From Burkholderiales bacterium (GTDB lineage Bacteria > Pseudomonadota > Gammaproteobacteria > Burkholderiales > JAEUOS01): a DNA stretch of 10,986 nucleotides. The notes under the pieces were generated by a model that saw nothing but the letters and a program-made list of their open reading frames with translations, had not been told where the DNA came from and did not search any database. Location: NCBI GenBank assembly GCA_947456845.1, contig CANGUJ010000091.1:1-10986 (forward strand). Direction: 5' to 3'. A program made the translations under genes and the position numbers. This document shows positions 1-8,137 of this stretch, one piece after another. How positions within the stretch are numbered: the stretch's first letter is position 1; each line of letters starts with the position of its first letter.

Positions 1-3000
1 CCCCGCTGCTGTTGAAGGCGGCACTCCCGATACCTTCCAGGGCCACCTTGCCTTCAAGGTCGATCATCTGCGCGGCCACCGCCAGCGTGCCGCCACCGGC
101 AGTCGCCGGGCTCGCGTCGAGCGCGTTGCGACCGGTACTGCCGATGCTTACATAGGGTGCGCTGATGTCGAGACGGGCGGCGCCCGCCACCGCGACAGCA
201 GGCGTATCGAGCGTCACGCTGCGCTGTGCGGACAGCGCGACCGGCGCGGTCGCGCCAATGCTGTTTTCCCCTGCCAGGGCCAGTTCCGAAAAGCCCGCCG
301 CGGCAAGCCGGTCGTTGCGCAGTTTCGCCACGCCGCCGTGCACCGCACGGTCGATCGCGGCACCTGGCAAGAGGCCGGCCGGCACCGCGTCGCCCGCCGG
401 TGACAGCTCGATGCCCAGGCGGTTGCCGGGCACCCGCTGCGCATTGGTGACCGCGCCGTCGGTTTGCGCCTGCCGCAGGCCGGCGATGGACACGTCAAGT
501 CGTCCGCCGGCGCTGGTGGGCGTGCCACCGGCGGCATTCACGGCGGCGTCGAACATCAACCCGTCGAGCGCGTTGATGGCGAGGGTACCGCCCTTGCTGC
601 CCACGGCAGTAGGCACCGGCGCACTGCCGGCGCCGATGGTTTGCGGCACCAGGTCCAGGGTGGCGACCGCGCCGCGCAGGTCGAAATTCGCGCCCGCGTT
701 GGCCACCACGAAGCCCGAGATGTCCTTGTCGCTCACCGCATTGAGGGTGATGCTGCCACCGTCCTGCACCTCGCCGCGGACCAATCCGTTGCCCGGTGTC
801 GCGGCGGGCTTGAACACCCCGGCCACCGAAACGCTGCTGGCGGCGCCAAACCACAGGCTGCGACCGGCGTCGAAAGGCAGCGAACTGTCGTCCGCCTGCA
901 GCGCAATATTGACCTTGCCGGCCGGCGCGCTGATGCGCCCTTCGATGGTGACCTGGCGTCCGCCCGCGAGGGTAACGCTGGCGCCGCTGTCGGCGAGAAT
1001 CGCCGCACCGGTTTCGAGCGCGACCCGACCGTTGGCCGAACCGGTGGCACCGAGTTTGAGATTGACTGGCGCGCGCGTCGCCTCGGGCAGGCTGGCCAGC
1101 CGCGTGAACCCGGCCAGGTCGCTGCCGGTCACCTTGCTGGTATAGGCCCCGTCGAGCATCAGGCTTTGCGTGCGCGGCGTCAGCACCGTACCGGCGGTGA
1201 TGGCAAGGCCGTCGATACCGACCAGTGTCAGATCGCTGAAACCGCCCGCACCGAACAGGCCGCTCCCGAGCCCCAGTTCGTCAGCACCGGCGCTAGCGCC
1301 GATACGCAGCTTGGGCGCCACCACGGTGAGGCTGCCCCCCTTGCCAAAGCCGGCACCGCGCAGGCTGCCGTCGAGCCGCACCTGGCCTGTCGGTGCGAGC
1401 AAGCTGCCGGGTGCGACGATGCCCAGTGCACGCTCGTCGGCAGCACGCGCGGCGTTGCTCAGCAAAGCGATCGAGCCGGCACTGCCGGCGGAAACCCGGT
1501 TGTCGCTGCCCAGGCGCGCGCCCGCCGACACATCAACCGCGGAAGCGGTTTGCAGGATGATGCCCTGCTCGCTTTTGAAGCTCACCTTGCCGCCACCGGT
1601 CACCACCGGCGCGGTCTGCGCGACACCCCCGGTGACCAGCACGGCATCGTTGATCCAGCCACCGGCCACGTCGACAGACCCGCCGAGGCGGATGTCGGCA
1701 CCGGTCTGGCCGTTGGGGCCCCCGGTGCTCTTGGTGGTGAGGTCCACCGTGCCGCCCCGTATGGCGACGCTGCCCTGCAGGTCGATCGCGGCAGCACCGG
1801 CCTTGAGCGCTCCGCCCGGACTGAGGGTCAGGCCGGCAGCGGCGTCCTGGCGGATGCCGCCGTTCGAATAGAGACCGAGGCTGGAGAATCCGCCAGCGCG
1901 CAGCATGGCCGTATCGAGCACGGTTTCACCGATCGCGCCACCGCCTGCTGTCGCCGCCGCAGTCGCCGGCGCGGCCCAGAAGCCGGCATCGAGCGCCACC
2001 CCGGAGGCGGCCAGGCGCAGGTCCGCGCCCGCCAGGTCGGGCAGCGCCTGCGACAGCCGGCTGCCATCGCCGACGTTCAGGCTGCCCCCGACGGGTCGTG
2101 TGGCGGCATCGCGCTGCAGCGGGCCCGACACCACGTCCCCCTTCAAGGTCGAGTTGCTCGAGAGGGTGCGCGCGGCCATGGCAATACTGCCCGCCCGGGC
2201 GCCTTCGACGTAGCCGCGCTCGAACGTGCCGAGCGGCGATGCACCGAAAGTTTCAGTCACGCCGAAACGGTTGGATGTCTGGGTAAACGTACCGGCGACG
2301 CCGTCGTAGACCAGGTCCTTGGCGGCGCTGTTGATACCGTAGAGCCGCCCTTGCGAGGTCAGCGTGGTGGTGGTGATGTTGCCGTCGGCATAGCGGATCG
2401 ACCCGCCGGATACGTCCAGCGTGGCGCCCGCGGCGAGCGCCGCAAGCCCCTCGGACACCAGGGTGATGCTGCCGCCGCTGGAAAGCTTCTCCGCCGCACC
2501 GCGCAGGATGCCTTCGTTCCTGTACTTGGTCGTGTCGCCTAAGATGGGCACGGGCTTGCGTGCATCGAAGGAAACGCGCTTGCGGTACAGGACACCGTTG
2601 CGCTGCAGGGGCGCGTCGGCGAAGTCACTGGCACCGAGGATCTCGGTGGTGATGACATTGCGCTCCATGGCAACCCCTACATCGCGCAACCCTGCCGAGC
2701 TGATGAGGGCACCGTCCTCCACGATCAGGCGCGCGGCGTTGGCCGCAATACCCTCGAGCGAGGTGCCGGTGGCGCCGCCGGGGTTGGCGCGCGCCTGCAC
2801 CGTGATGTTGCCGCCGGGTGCGCTCACTGTCGCACCGCCTTTCAGGTGTACCAGCGCGCCAGACAGGTCGACCACCGAGCGGTTGAAGGTCTGGCTGTCC
2901 TTGATGGTGGCGGCATCGCTGTCGGCCGTGACCTCGGTCACGCTGCCCGCACCGAGCACCAGTTCACCGCCGCGCCCGGCGCGCTTCGGCGGCGGCACGC

Positions 3001-4000
3001 CGTCGGTGGTGGTGGGCGGGTCGACCGAATCACGCGCGCGCAGGTAGATCGAGCCGTTCGCGGTGACGCTGGTGGTGGCCGACACGCGCCCGCTCTGGTT
3101 GACGAAGTAGCCGACGATCGAGGTATTGCCGCGCGGCGTTTCGATGACGCCGGCGTTGGTGGCGGTGCCGCGCGCAGGGTCGCCGGCGGCGCCGACTTCG
3201 ATGAGCAGCCCGCGCAGGTTGGCATCCTCGGGGGCGGCAAGATAGATCTGCGGCCCGGCGGCCAGCACGGTCTGGCCGTCCGGCGTTGAAATGCTGCCGC
3301 GATTTTCCACCTGGCGCGCGGCCAGCAGCATCACCCGGCCGCCCGAGGGCGTGCGCAGGTTGGCACCGCCCTCCACGACCACGCTGGAACGGCTGATGTC
3401 GGCGCCGGAAAAGCTGAAGGCGGGGTCGCGGTTGGTAAGCGACGGCAGGCCCTTGAGGAACTCGTTGTCGCTCATGCCCAGCGCCGCGGCCACCAGGGCG
3501 CCGGTGTTGACCTGCGCCGTGCCATCGAACAGGATGCCGTTCTGGTTCAGCAGGTACACCTGGCCGTTAGAGCTCAGGCGCCCCTGGATGACGCTCGGAT
3601 TGGCCGCGGGGTCCCACACCCGGTTGAGCGCGCGCCCGGCGCTGCCGGTCTGCATGTTGAAATGAACGCTGCTGCCGTTGGCGACGTTGAAGGTCTGCCA
3701 GTTGTAGATGGACGCCCCGACACTCTGATTGATCACCTGGTTCACGCCGGTGGCCGTCGGCGTGTTCACCAGCGTGCTGCCATGGGTGTTCCACACCGTC
3801 CCGGCGGGCGCCAGCGGATTGCTGGCCTGGATCGGCACCGGCACCGTACCCGCCGCAAGCGGCGGCGCCGCCGGCGCGATGCCGGAGCCGACGCCGGCGA
3901 ACACGCCTGCCAGGAGGCGCACCAGCAGCAGCACCCGCGGCGAAGGCGTGGCTGGCCCGGCACGGCGTGCGGATGCGGCGGAGGGCTGGCGTCTGGTCAT
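1..4000 (-). CDS. TpsA-type filamentous-haemagglutinin-like exoprotein, C-terminus beyond left edge
   Basis: This is a large secreted adhesin or exoprotein of the two-partner secretion family, carried across the outer membrane by the TpsB encoded just upstream. The frame is open without a stop from the ATG at 4000-3998 to the window edge, giving at least 1,333 codons; the C-terminus is missing. Residues 1-22 are Arg-rich and residues 23-45 form a hydrophobic signal segment (VLLLVRLLAGVFAGVGSGIA). Residues about 65-250 look like the TPS/haemagg_act domain (PF05860), with ASIYNWQTFNV (96-106), NRVWDPAANPSVIQG (126-140) and the hallmark YLLNQNGILF (149-158; usually NPNGI). The rest is Gly/Ala/Val/Ser/Thr-rich with repeated GG-x-L/I-x-V units, as in a right-handed beta-helix. 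The gene lies 32 nt after the TpsB stop and has no clear Shine-Dalgarno, so translation coupled to tpsB is plausible. The family call is firm; the cargo's role (adhesion, aggregation, other) cannot be told from this part. Confidence 0.9.
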   Translation of the reverse strand, partial: MTRRQPSAASARRAGPATPSPRVLLLVRLLAGVFAGVGSGIAPAAPPLAAGTVPVPIQASNPLAPAGTVWNTHGSTLVNTPTATGVNQVINQSVGASIYNWQTFNVANGSSVHFNMQTGSAGRALNRVWDPAANPSVIQGRLSSNGQVYLLNQNGILFDGTAQVNTGALVAAALGMSDNEFLKGLPSLTNRDPAFSFSGADISRSSVVVEGGANLRTPSGGRVMLLAARQVENRGSISTPDGQTVLAAGPQIYLAAPEDANLRGLLIEVGAAGDPARGTATNAGVIETPRGNTSIVGYFVNQSGRVSATTSVTANGSIYLRARDSVDPPTTTDGVPPPKRAGRGGELVLGAGSVTEVTADSDAATIKDSQTFNRSVVDLSGALVHLKGGATVSAPGGNITVQARANPGGATGTSLEGIAANAARLIVEDGALISSAGLRDVGVAMERNVITTEILGASDFADAPLQRNGVLYRKRVSFDARKPVPILGDTTKYRNEGILRGAAEKLSSGGSITLVSEGLAALAAGATLDVSGGSIRYADGNITTTTLTSQGRLYGINSAAKDLVYDGVAGTFTQTSNRFGVTETFGASPLGTFERGYVEGARAGSIAMAARTLSSNSTLKGDVVSGPLQRDAATRPVGGSLNVGDGSRLSQALPDLAGADLRLAASGVALDAGFWAAPATAAATAGGGAIGETVLDTAMLRAGGFSSLGLYSNGGIRQDAAAGLTLSPGGALKAGAAAIDLQGSVAIRGGTVDLTTKSTGGPNGQTGADIRLGGSVDVAGGWINDAVLVTGGVAQTAPVVTGGGKVSFKSEQGIILQTASAVDVSAGARLGSDNRVSAGSAGSIALLSNAARAADERALGIVAPGSLLAPTGQVRLDGSLRGAGFGKGGSLTVVAPKLRIGASAGADELGLGSGLFGAGGFSDLTLVGIDGLAITAGTVLTPRTQSLMLDGAYTSKVTGSDLAGFTRLASLPEATRAPVNLKLGATGSANGRVALETGAAILADSGASVTLAGGRQVTIEGRISAPAGKVNIALQADDSSLPFDAGRSLWFGAASSVSVAGVFKPAATPGNGLVRGEVQDGGSITLNAVSDKDISGFVVANAGANFDLRGAVATLDLVPQTIGAGSAPVPTAVGSKGGTLAINALDGLMFDAAVNAAGGTPTSAGGRLDVSIAGLRQAQTDGAVTNAQRVPGNRLGIELSPAGDAVPAGLLPGAAIDRAVHGGVAKLRNDRLAAAGFSELALAGENSIGATAPVALSAQRSVTLDTPAVAVAGAARLDISAPYVSIGSTGRNALDASPATAGGGTLAVAAQMIDLEGKVALEGIGSAAFNSSG

Positions 4001-4023
4001 GATGGGTGGGCCGGTGGTTGCGT

Positions 4024-4035
4024 TGACGAACGTCA
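4024..4035. repeat. Short AA-centred palindrome at the tpsB/tpsA junction
   Basis: TGACG-AA-CGTCA is a perfect 5-bp dyad with a 2-nt centre; it overlaps the tpsB stop codon (TGA, 4035-4033). It is short enough to be chance. It is recorded because the larger intergenic dyads at 5691, 7242 and 8505 share the AA centre. Confidence 0.4.
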
Positions 4036-5646
4036 GAACTCGTAGGCGATGCGCAGGTGCGCGCGTGGGCTACGGGAGTTGCCACGCGCGCCGTCGCGCA
4101 GCGGCCAGGCGATGTCAAGGCCGGCGTTGAATCCGCCCCACGCCTTCAGGCGCAAGCCGAAGCCGGCCGAGGCGAGGTGGAACTTGAATGCCTGGCCGGC
4201 GGTGGGCCGCAGGATGCCGAGCGCGGCGCCGTCGATGAAGGCCGAGAGGACCGCGTCGCTGACCCCGCCGGACTTCGCGTCGGCCAGATTGGGCGTGCGC
4301 AATTCCAGCGAACCGAGCAGGCCGCGGTCGCCGACCCGCTCGAACTCGGTGTAGCCGCGCACGCTGTCGGCGCCACCGGCACCGAACTGCTCGTTGCTGA
4401 TCAGCGGTTGGCTGGCATGCTGGCCCGACATTCTCGCGAACAGCACCCAGTTGGCAGGCAAGGGCTGGGTGCGGCTCACGTCCGCGCGCAGGTAAAAATA
4501 GCTCGCGTCGGCGCCGAAGCGCTTGCAAGCGAAAGCGCTGATGCGCTGCCCGGAGCATTCAATGTCTTCGTCGCCGACACGGCGGAAATGGAAGTTCGAG
4601 GTGAGGCTGAACTGGGTGATCCCGCCGCCGCCGGCGTGCCGGCCGCCATAGGCCGCGCTGAACGGCACATAGCGGATCGGCGTCACGGTGCTGTCGGCGC
4701 CGAACAGGATGCTCTCGCGGAAATCCTTGCTGTCCACCCCGAGGGTGAGGTTGTGGGTATAGGCGCCGCGTGGCGGCAGCGGCATGATGTAGCGCGCCCC
4801 GAAAATGCTGCCGCGGCCAAGGATGTTGGTCGTGCCCACCGAGGTGATGTTGCTGTCGGACTTCACGCCGTAGAGCGCGAGCACCGCGTTGGCCGAACCG
4901 ACCGGCATGACGTAGGTGCCGGAGAACACCTTGACCTGCGAAGGCTCCATCGGCGAGGTCAGGTAAGTCAGCGAGGCGCTATGGTCGCGCTGCCAGAGGT
5001 TGGCGTAGCGCAACGTGGCAGACAGGCGCGGCCGCGAGGTGTCGAAACTGTAGCGGTTGTTGAGTTCGAGGGCCCCGTGCAGCGGCAGACGGTCGTCGAC
5101 CTTGAGCTCCGCCTCGACCGTGCCGGGGGTGGTGCCGGCACGCAGCACCGGTGTGACCTGGCGGTCCTCGGTCCGGTTGAGCTGGGCGAGCTGGGCCTGC
5201 ACTTCCGGGAAGTACGGCACCTCGCCCTCGGCGAACGCGGGCACCTTTTCCTTGAGCATGCCTTGCGAGTAGTAGCGCGAGCCCACCACGCGGAAGCGAC
5301 CCACCCGCCCCTCGGTGACCCGCAGGACCACCACGCCGCCCTCGATCTTCTGCTCGGGGATGTCGACGAACACCGACAGGAAGCCGGCGTCCTGGTAGGC
5401 CTTTTCCAGTGCCCCCCTGGCGGACTCGACATCCTTGACGGACCGGCCTTCGCCGAGAAACCGGTAGACCGCCTTTTCGATCGCCGGCACCGGCAGCACC
5501 GAGTTTCCCTCGATCTCGAACTCCAGAATGTCGAAGCGCTCGACGGCCGGGCCCTGCGCCTGGGCCTGCGCCGCTGCGCCATCGAAGAGCCACACGGACA
5601 TGAGCATCGAGACCAGGAGTGAACGTAGAAAACCGCGACAGGACAT
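4033..5646 (-). CDS. TpsB outer-membrane transporter, ShlB/FhaC/HecB family
   Basis: This is the outer-membrane beta-barrel partner that recognises the TPS domain of the downstream TpsA and secretes it. The product is 537 residues from the ATG at 5646-5644. I chose this start because it begins directly with a signal peptide (SLLVSMLMSVWLFDGAAA, cut near residue 26). The frame is open further upstream, but that would run into the terminator at 5736-5765. Two POTRA domains follow (about 38-112, PF08479-like, with GNSVLP and the AYQDAGF segment; then about 115-190), and then a barrel to residue 537. Diagnostic barrel motifs are VRGY at 429-432 (loop L6 lid motif), FIDGAALG at 470-477, and a C-terminal strand ending RIAYEF with the terminal Phe expected by the BAM machinery. 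Two cysteines (363, 374) sit in a predicted surface loop. The sequence between signal peptide and POTRA1 is only about 11 residues, so the N-terminal plug helix of FhaC appears absent. Forms an operon with the TpsA gene (32-nt gap). Confidence 0.95.
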   Translation of the reverse strand: MSCRGFLRSLLVSMLMSVWLFDGAAAQAQAQGPAVERFDILEFEIEGNSVLPVPAIEKAVYRFLGEGRSVKDVESARGALEKAYQDAGFLSVFVDIPEQKIEGGVVVLRVTEGRVGRFRVVGSRYYSQGMLKEKVPAFAEGEVPYFPEVQAQLAQLNRTEDRQVTPVLRAGTTPGTVEAELKVDDRLPLHGALELNNRYSFDTSRPRLSATLRYANLWQRDHSASLTYLTSPMEPSQVKVFSGTYVMPVGSANAVLALYGVKSDSNITSVGTTNILGRGSIFGARYIMPLPPRGAYTHNLTLGVDSKDFRESILFGADSTVTPIRYVPFSAAYGGRHAGGGGITQFSLTSNFHFRRVGDEDIECSGQRISAFACKRFGADASYFYLRADVSRTQPLPANWVLFARMSGQHASQPLISNEQFGAGGADSVRGYTEFERVGDRGLLGSLELRTPNLADAKSGGVSDAVLSAFIDGAALGILRPTAGQAFKFHLASAGFGLRLKAWGGFNAGLDIAWPLRDGARGNSRSPRAHLRIAYEF

Positions 5647-5690
5647 CTTTGAAAGTATCGACTGGCAGGATGACAAGGGTGTTGGGCCGC

Positions 5691-5710
5691 CATGAGCCGA
5701 ACGGCTCATG
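5691..5710. promoter_or_regulatory. 20-bp perfect palindrome in the tpsB leader (candidate operator)
   Basis: CATGAGCCG-AA-CGGCTCATG has 9-bp perfect arms around AA. It sits 45 nt upstream of the chosen tpsB start and just downstream (in transcription order) of the terminator of the preceding gene, so it belongs to the tpsB promoter/leader. No T-run follows on the minus strand, so it is not a terminator. It matches the dyad at 8505-8522 at 16 of 18 core positions, with symmetric substitutions. It could be a protein-binding operator or, as RNA, an 8-bp stem with a GUUC loop. I see no convincing sigma-70 or sigma-54 promoter hexamers around it. Confidence 0.6.
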
Positions 5711-5735
5711 GACATGCGCAAGCACCTGATTGCAC

Positions 5736-5765
5736 AAAAGAAAAACCCCGCCTCGCGGCGGGGTT
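5736..5765 (-). terminator. Rho-independent terminator after the PstS-like gene
   Basis: On the minus strand a 9-bp GC-rich stem (AACCCCGCC / GGCGGGGTT) with a GCGA loop is followed at once by TTTCTTTT. It begins 28 nt after the TAA of the PstS-like gene. It separates that gene from tpsB, which implies a separate promoter for the tpsB-tpsA unit. Confidence 0.9.
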
Positions 5766-5793
5766 CATGCGCCAAGCGCGCAAACGCCGGGGC

Positions 5794-7209
5794 TTACTTC
5801 ACCCAGAGCGGCTTGGAGCAGGAGTTGCCGCCGCGGGTCATGCGCGAGACGAACTTCTTGTTGGCCAGGCCTTCCGGCGTGACGGCCGAATCATTGAAGA
5901 TGTAGCCTTCGGCGTCGTTGGGCAGGGCGGTGATGCCTTCCTTGGTATTGGCGTTGGTCAGCGATTCCAGAACCAACGGCGCGCCAGAACGCACGCGGAA
6001 GGTCGACAGGAAGTCCTTCAGGTTGGCAGCCGTCACCCCGGCCGGGAGCGCGTACTGCGCGGTGCGATGGTTGTCGATGTACGACGTGTTCCACTGCATG
6101 GTCTGCTCGTACACGTAGTCGTACCTGCCCAGCTTGGCGTTGTCACGCGACGGGATCACGCCGTCGATGGCCACATGCTTCCAGCCGCCGGTTCCGGGCG
6201 CATTTTCCTTGGATACCAGGCCGATCGCGTATTCACCGGCAGCATTGCGCGCGTTCAGGAACGAGATCACGTTGCTGGTGCCGCTGCCTTCATTGACGAC
6301 AATGTTGCCCGGGGTCGTGTAGGACGCGTCGGCAGGCACCAGGTTGGCGGTCGGCGCGCAGCCATAGTCCAGGAAGTAGGCATTGGCGGCGGTCTGGGTG
6401 CCCGAACCGTTGACGCGGCGGCCGATGTTGACAGCGCCGGTCACCGCGCTGCCTGCCGGCAGGGTGCCGGGGGTGAACAGCACCTGCCAGCCGAGGCCGG
6501 AGGCCGGGTCGGTCAGGACGCCGCCCAGCAGGGACGACAGCGCGGTACGCGAGATCGACGGCACCGCCACGCCCTGGGCGGCGGCGAGGTCGTCATACAG
6601 CTTGTTGGTGACGGCGATGCCGAACACCACCTGGAACTGGCTGCCGACATCCAGGTTGGCGAGTTCGAACTCTTCCAGCGTGGTCGAAGCGAAGTCGGCG
6701 GGCGTGTTGAGCGGGAAGGCGAACATGGCCGGCTCGACATCGGAGACGCCGAAATCGGACCAGCGGTTGCCCAGCGCCGCCGAGTTGCAGGTGTAGTTGG
6801 GTGAGGTGCCGGTGCAAACAGACGGGTCGACGATCTGGGGACGCTGCGCCGGGGTGCTGGCAGTGAAGGCGCCGCCGCTGTCGACCAGCTTGGCGATCGG
6901 GTAGACGCCGTTGCCGGAGCCCCCGTCGGCGTTGTACGACAGGAAAACGTTTCTGCCGGCCAGTTGCGAGACGCCGGCCTTGACCGTGCAGGAGACGCCC
7001 CGCAGGTTGCCGCTAAAGCTGTAGTTGTCCTGCGTGCCGGCCTCGCACAGTGTGCCGAACAGACCGGTGATGGTGTTGATCTGCGCCGAGGCGCCGGAGC
7101 CGTAAATCTTGACGGTGTTGGCCGCAGCGGACGTAGCGGGGTTGAGCGCATGGGCCTGCGAGGCACCGAGGGCGAGCAAGCAGGCGCTGGTCAGAACTTT
7201 GATCTTCAT
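5794..7209 (-). CDS. Secreted PstS-like (PBP-like) substrate-binding protein
   Basis: This is a 471-residue exported protein with the fold signature of the PstS/PBP-like_2 family, which binds phosphate or a related oxyanion. Signal peptide: residues 1-21 (ACLLALGASQAHA). Family landmarks appear in order: VKIYGSGAS (33-41, first loop), LSYNADGGSGNG (90-101, matching the PstS YqaiGSGaG segment), WSDFGVSDVEP (150-160, matching vdFGaSD with the anion-facing Asp at 157), and RVNGSGT (265-271, matching RxDGSGT at the helix start, with Asn instead of Asp at 267). A second GSGTS occurs at 308-312. The mature part has six cysteines (55, 74, 132, 141, 284, 464), so disulfides are likely. It is longer than typical PstS (about 320-350 residues). 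No pstC/pstA/pstB partner lies alongside, so a free extracellular or surface role is as likely as ABC uptake. The start is supported by GAGG (7218-7215) five nt before the ATG. The ligand is unproven. Confidence 0.75.
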   Translation of the reverse strand: MKIKVLTSACLLALGASQAHALNPATSAAANTVKIYGSGASAQINTITGLFGTLCEAGTQDNYSFSGNLRGVSCTVKAGVSQLAGRNVFLSYNADGGSGNGVYPIAKLVDSGGAFTASTPAQRPQIVDPSVCTGTSPNYTCNSAALGNRWSDFGVSDVEPAMFAFPLNTPADFASTTLEEFELANLDVGSQFQVVFGIAVTNKLYDDLAAAQGVAVPSISRTALSSLLGGVLTDPASGLGWQVLFTPGTLPAGSAVTGAVNIGRRVNGSGTQTAANAYFLDYGCAPTANLVPADASYTTPGNIVVNEGSGTSNVISFLNARNAAGEYAIGLVSKENAPGTGGWKHVAIDGVIPSRDNAKLGRYDYVYEQTMQWNTSYIDNHRTAQYALPAGVTAANLKDFLSTFRVRSGAPLVLESLTNANTKEGITALPNDAEGYIFNDSAVTPEGLANKKFVSRMTRGGNSCSKPLWVK

Positions 7210-7214
7210 GTGAA

Positions 7215-7218
7215 CCTC
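7215..7218 (-). promoter_or_regulatory. Ribosome binding site of the PstS-like gene
   Basis: GAGG on the minus strand lies five nt before the ATG at 7209. It fixes this start, which also begins the signal peptide. Confidence 0.75.
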
Positions 7219-7241
7219 GAATCAAGGACGAGTTTGGATAG

Positions 7242-7263
7242 CGGAGCCGGGAACCCGGCTCCG
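7242..7263 (-). repeat. Strong intergenic hairpin between the PEP-CTERM and PstS-like genes
   Basis: A perfect 10-bp inverted repeat (CGGAGCCGGG / CCCGGCTCCG) surrounds a 2-nt centre. It lies 34 nt after the PEP-CTERM stop and 32 nt before the PstS-like ATG. On the transcribed strand it folds as a 9-bp GC-rich stem with a GTTC loop. The sequence after it (CTATCCAAACTCG) has no T-run, so it is not a typical intrinsic terminator. It may be an mRNA-stabilising, processing or partial attenuation element that sets different levels for the two genes. Confidence 0.6.
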
Positions 7264-7297
7264 AGGGGTGGGGCACAAGCGTGATGCGTGCGGACCG

Positions 7298-8131
7298 CTA
7301 GGCGCGGCGCCGGCGGGCGATGCCGCCGATGATGGCCATGCCGGCCAGCATCAGCGCCCACGACTCCGGCTCGGGCACCGGCGCGGCATAGGTGAGCTGA
7401 TAATCGCCACCCTGCGCCTGGGCGAAGGTCCAGGTGGCCGGCCCGACGCTGTTGAGATAGGCTTCGCCGCCCGGCCTGGTGGTACCCGCGCCCGAACTGT
7501 TACGGGTGATGAAGTAGAAACCGAGCGAACTACCCAGCGCGCCGGTCATGTTGCCGGTGACACCGTTCCAGGTCGGCGTCATGGTACCGGCCTTGCCGAA
7601 ATTGATCGCCAGGTCGTCGGTGGTTACGCTCGAGCCGTTCGCCGACACAGGCGTCGCACTGTTGTGGCTGCCGCGATTCTGGTTGTCGGACAGATACTTG
7701 ATGGCCGCCGCAGGCAGGTTGGCGCTGATGTTGTTGTTGGTGAGGTTGGAGAACGGATTGGCGGCGCCGGTAGCCATGAAGCGCTGGCCGTTAGGGTTGG
7801 TGCCGCCGGTGGTGTCGGCGGCCGCGACCATGAAGCGCAGCGCAGGCGACCCGTCCGTCAGGGCGAGAAACGAGGTCCAGTTGCTGTCCGCCGTCAGGCT
7901 GAACTGGAGGTTGTATCCCGGCGCTGTGACACCGCTACCCGGCAGAAAATTCTGCAGTTCGATGCCCAGATCCTTCATGAACGACGCCTTCGATTCGGTA
8001 TCGTAGATGACCGCGAAGACTTCGCTGCCGTTGCCGCCGGCATCGCCCGGCAGCCGGATGGCCGCCGACGCGGAACCCGCGACCAGCGCCATGCCGACGC
8101 CTGCCGCAAGTGCCTTGAGATTGGATTTCAT
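7298..8131 (-). CDS. PEP-CTERM sorting-domain surface protein
   Basis: This is a 277-residue protein exported by Sec and predicted to be processed by an exosortase (XrtA/XrtB type) at its C-terminal sorting signal. Signal peptide: residues 1-23 (KALAAGVGMALVAGSASA). The middle is Asn/Ser/Thr/Gly-rich with no cysteine, as in exopolysaccharide- or floc-associated PEP-CTERM proteins. It includes GNGSEVFAVIYD (33-44) followed by SFMKDLGIEL (50-59), a pattern I recall from other betaproteobacterial PEP-CTERM proteins. The sorting signal is at 252-277: VPEP, a hydrophobic helix (SWALMLAGMAIIGGIA) and a terminal RRRRA. The start is set by CAGGAG six nt before this ATG; an in-frame upstream ATG at 8206 would put 25 unlikely residues before the signal peptide. 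It follows the EpsA-like regulator across a 436-nt regulatory gap. No exosortase gene is in this window. The precise role is unknown. Confidence 0.93.
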   Translation of the reverse strand: MKSNLKALAAGVGMALVAGSASAAIRLPGDAGGNGSEVFAVIYDTESKASFMKDLGIELQNFLPGSGVTAPGYNLQFSLTADSNWTSFLALTDGSPALRFMVAAADTTGGTNPNGQRFMATGAANPFSNLTNNNISANLPAAAIKYLSDNQNRGSHNSATPVSANGSSVTTDDLAINFGKAGTMTPTWNGVTGNMTGALGSSLGFYFITRNSSGAGTTRPGGEAYLNSVGPATWTFAQAQGGDYQLTYAAPVPEPESWALMLAGMAIIGGIARRRRA

Positions 8132-8137
8132 TGTGTA

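Noticed and set aside
464..2542. A 692-codon open frame on the plus strand, antisense to the TpsA gene
   Set aside because: It is codon-aligned with the TpsA frame in GC-rich DNA, which removes stops from the opposite strand. Its translation is Arg/Gly/Ala-rich without domains or signal peptide, while the minus frame has a clear TPS domain.
4057..5622. A 521-codon plus-strand open frame opposite the TpsB gene
   Set aside because: Composition shadow of tpsB; the minus-strand product has signal peptide, POTRA domains, VRGY and a terminal Phe.
5647..5775. A 43-residue N-terminal extension of TpsB
   Set aside because: It would place coding sequence through the terminator stem and the palindrome and put the signal peptide in the interior. 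The ATG at 5646 gives a normal signal peptide.
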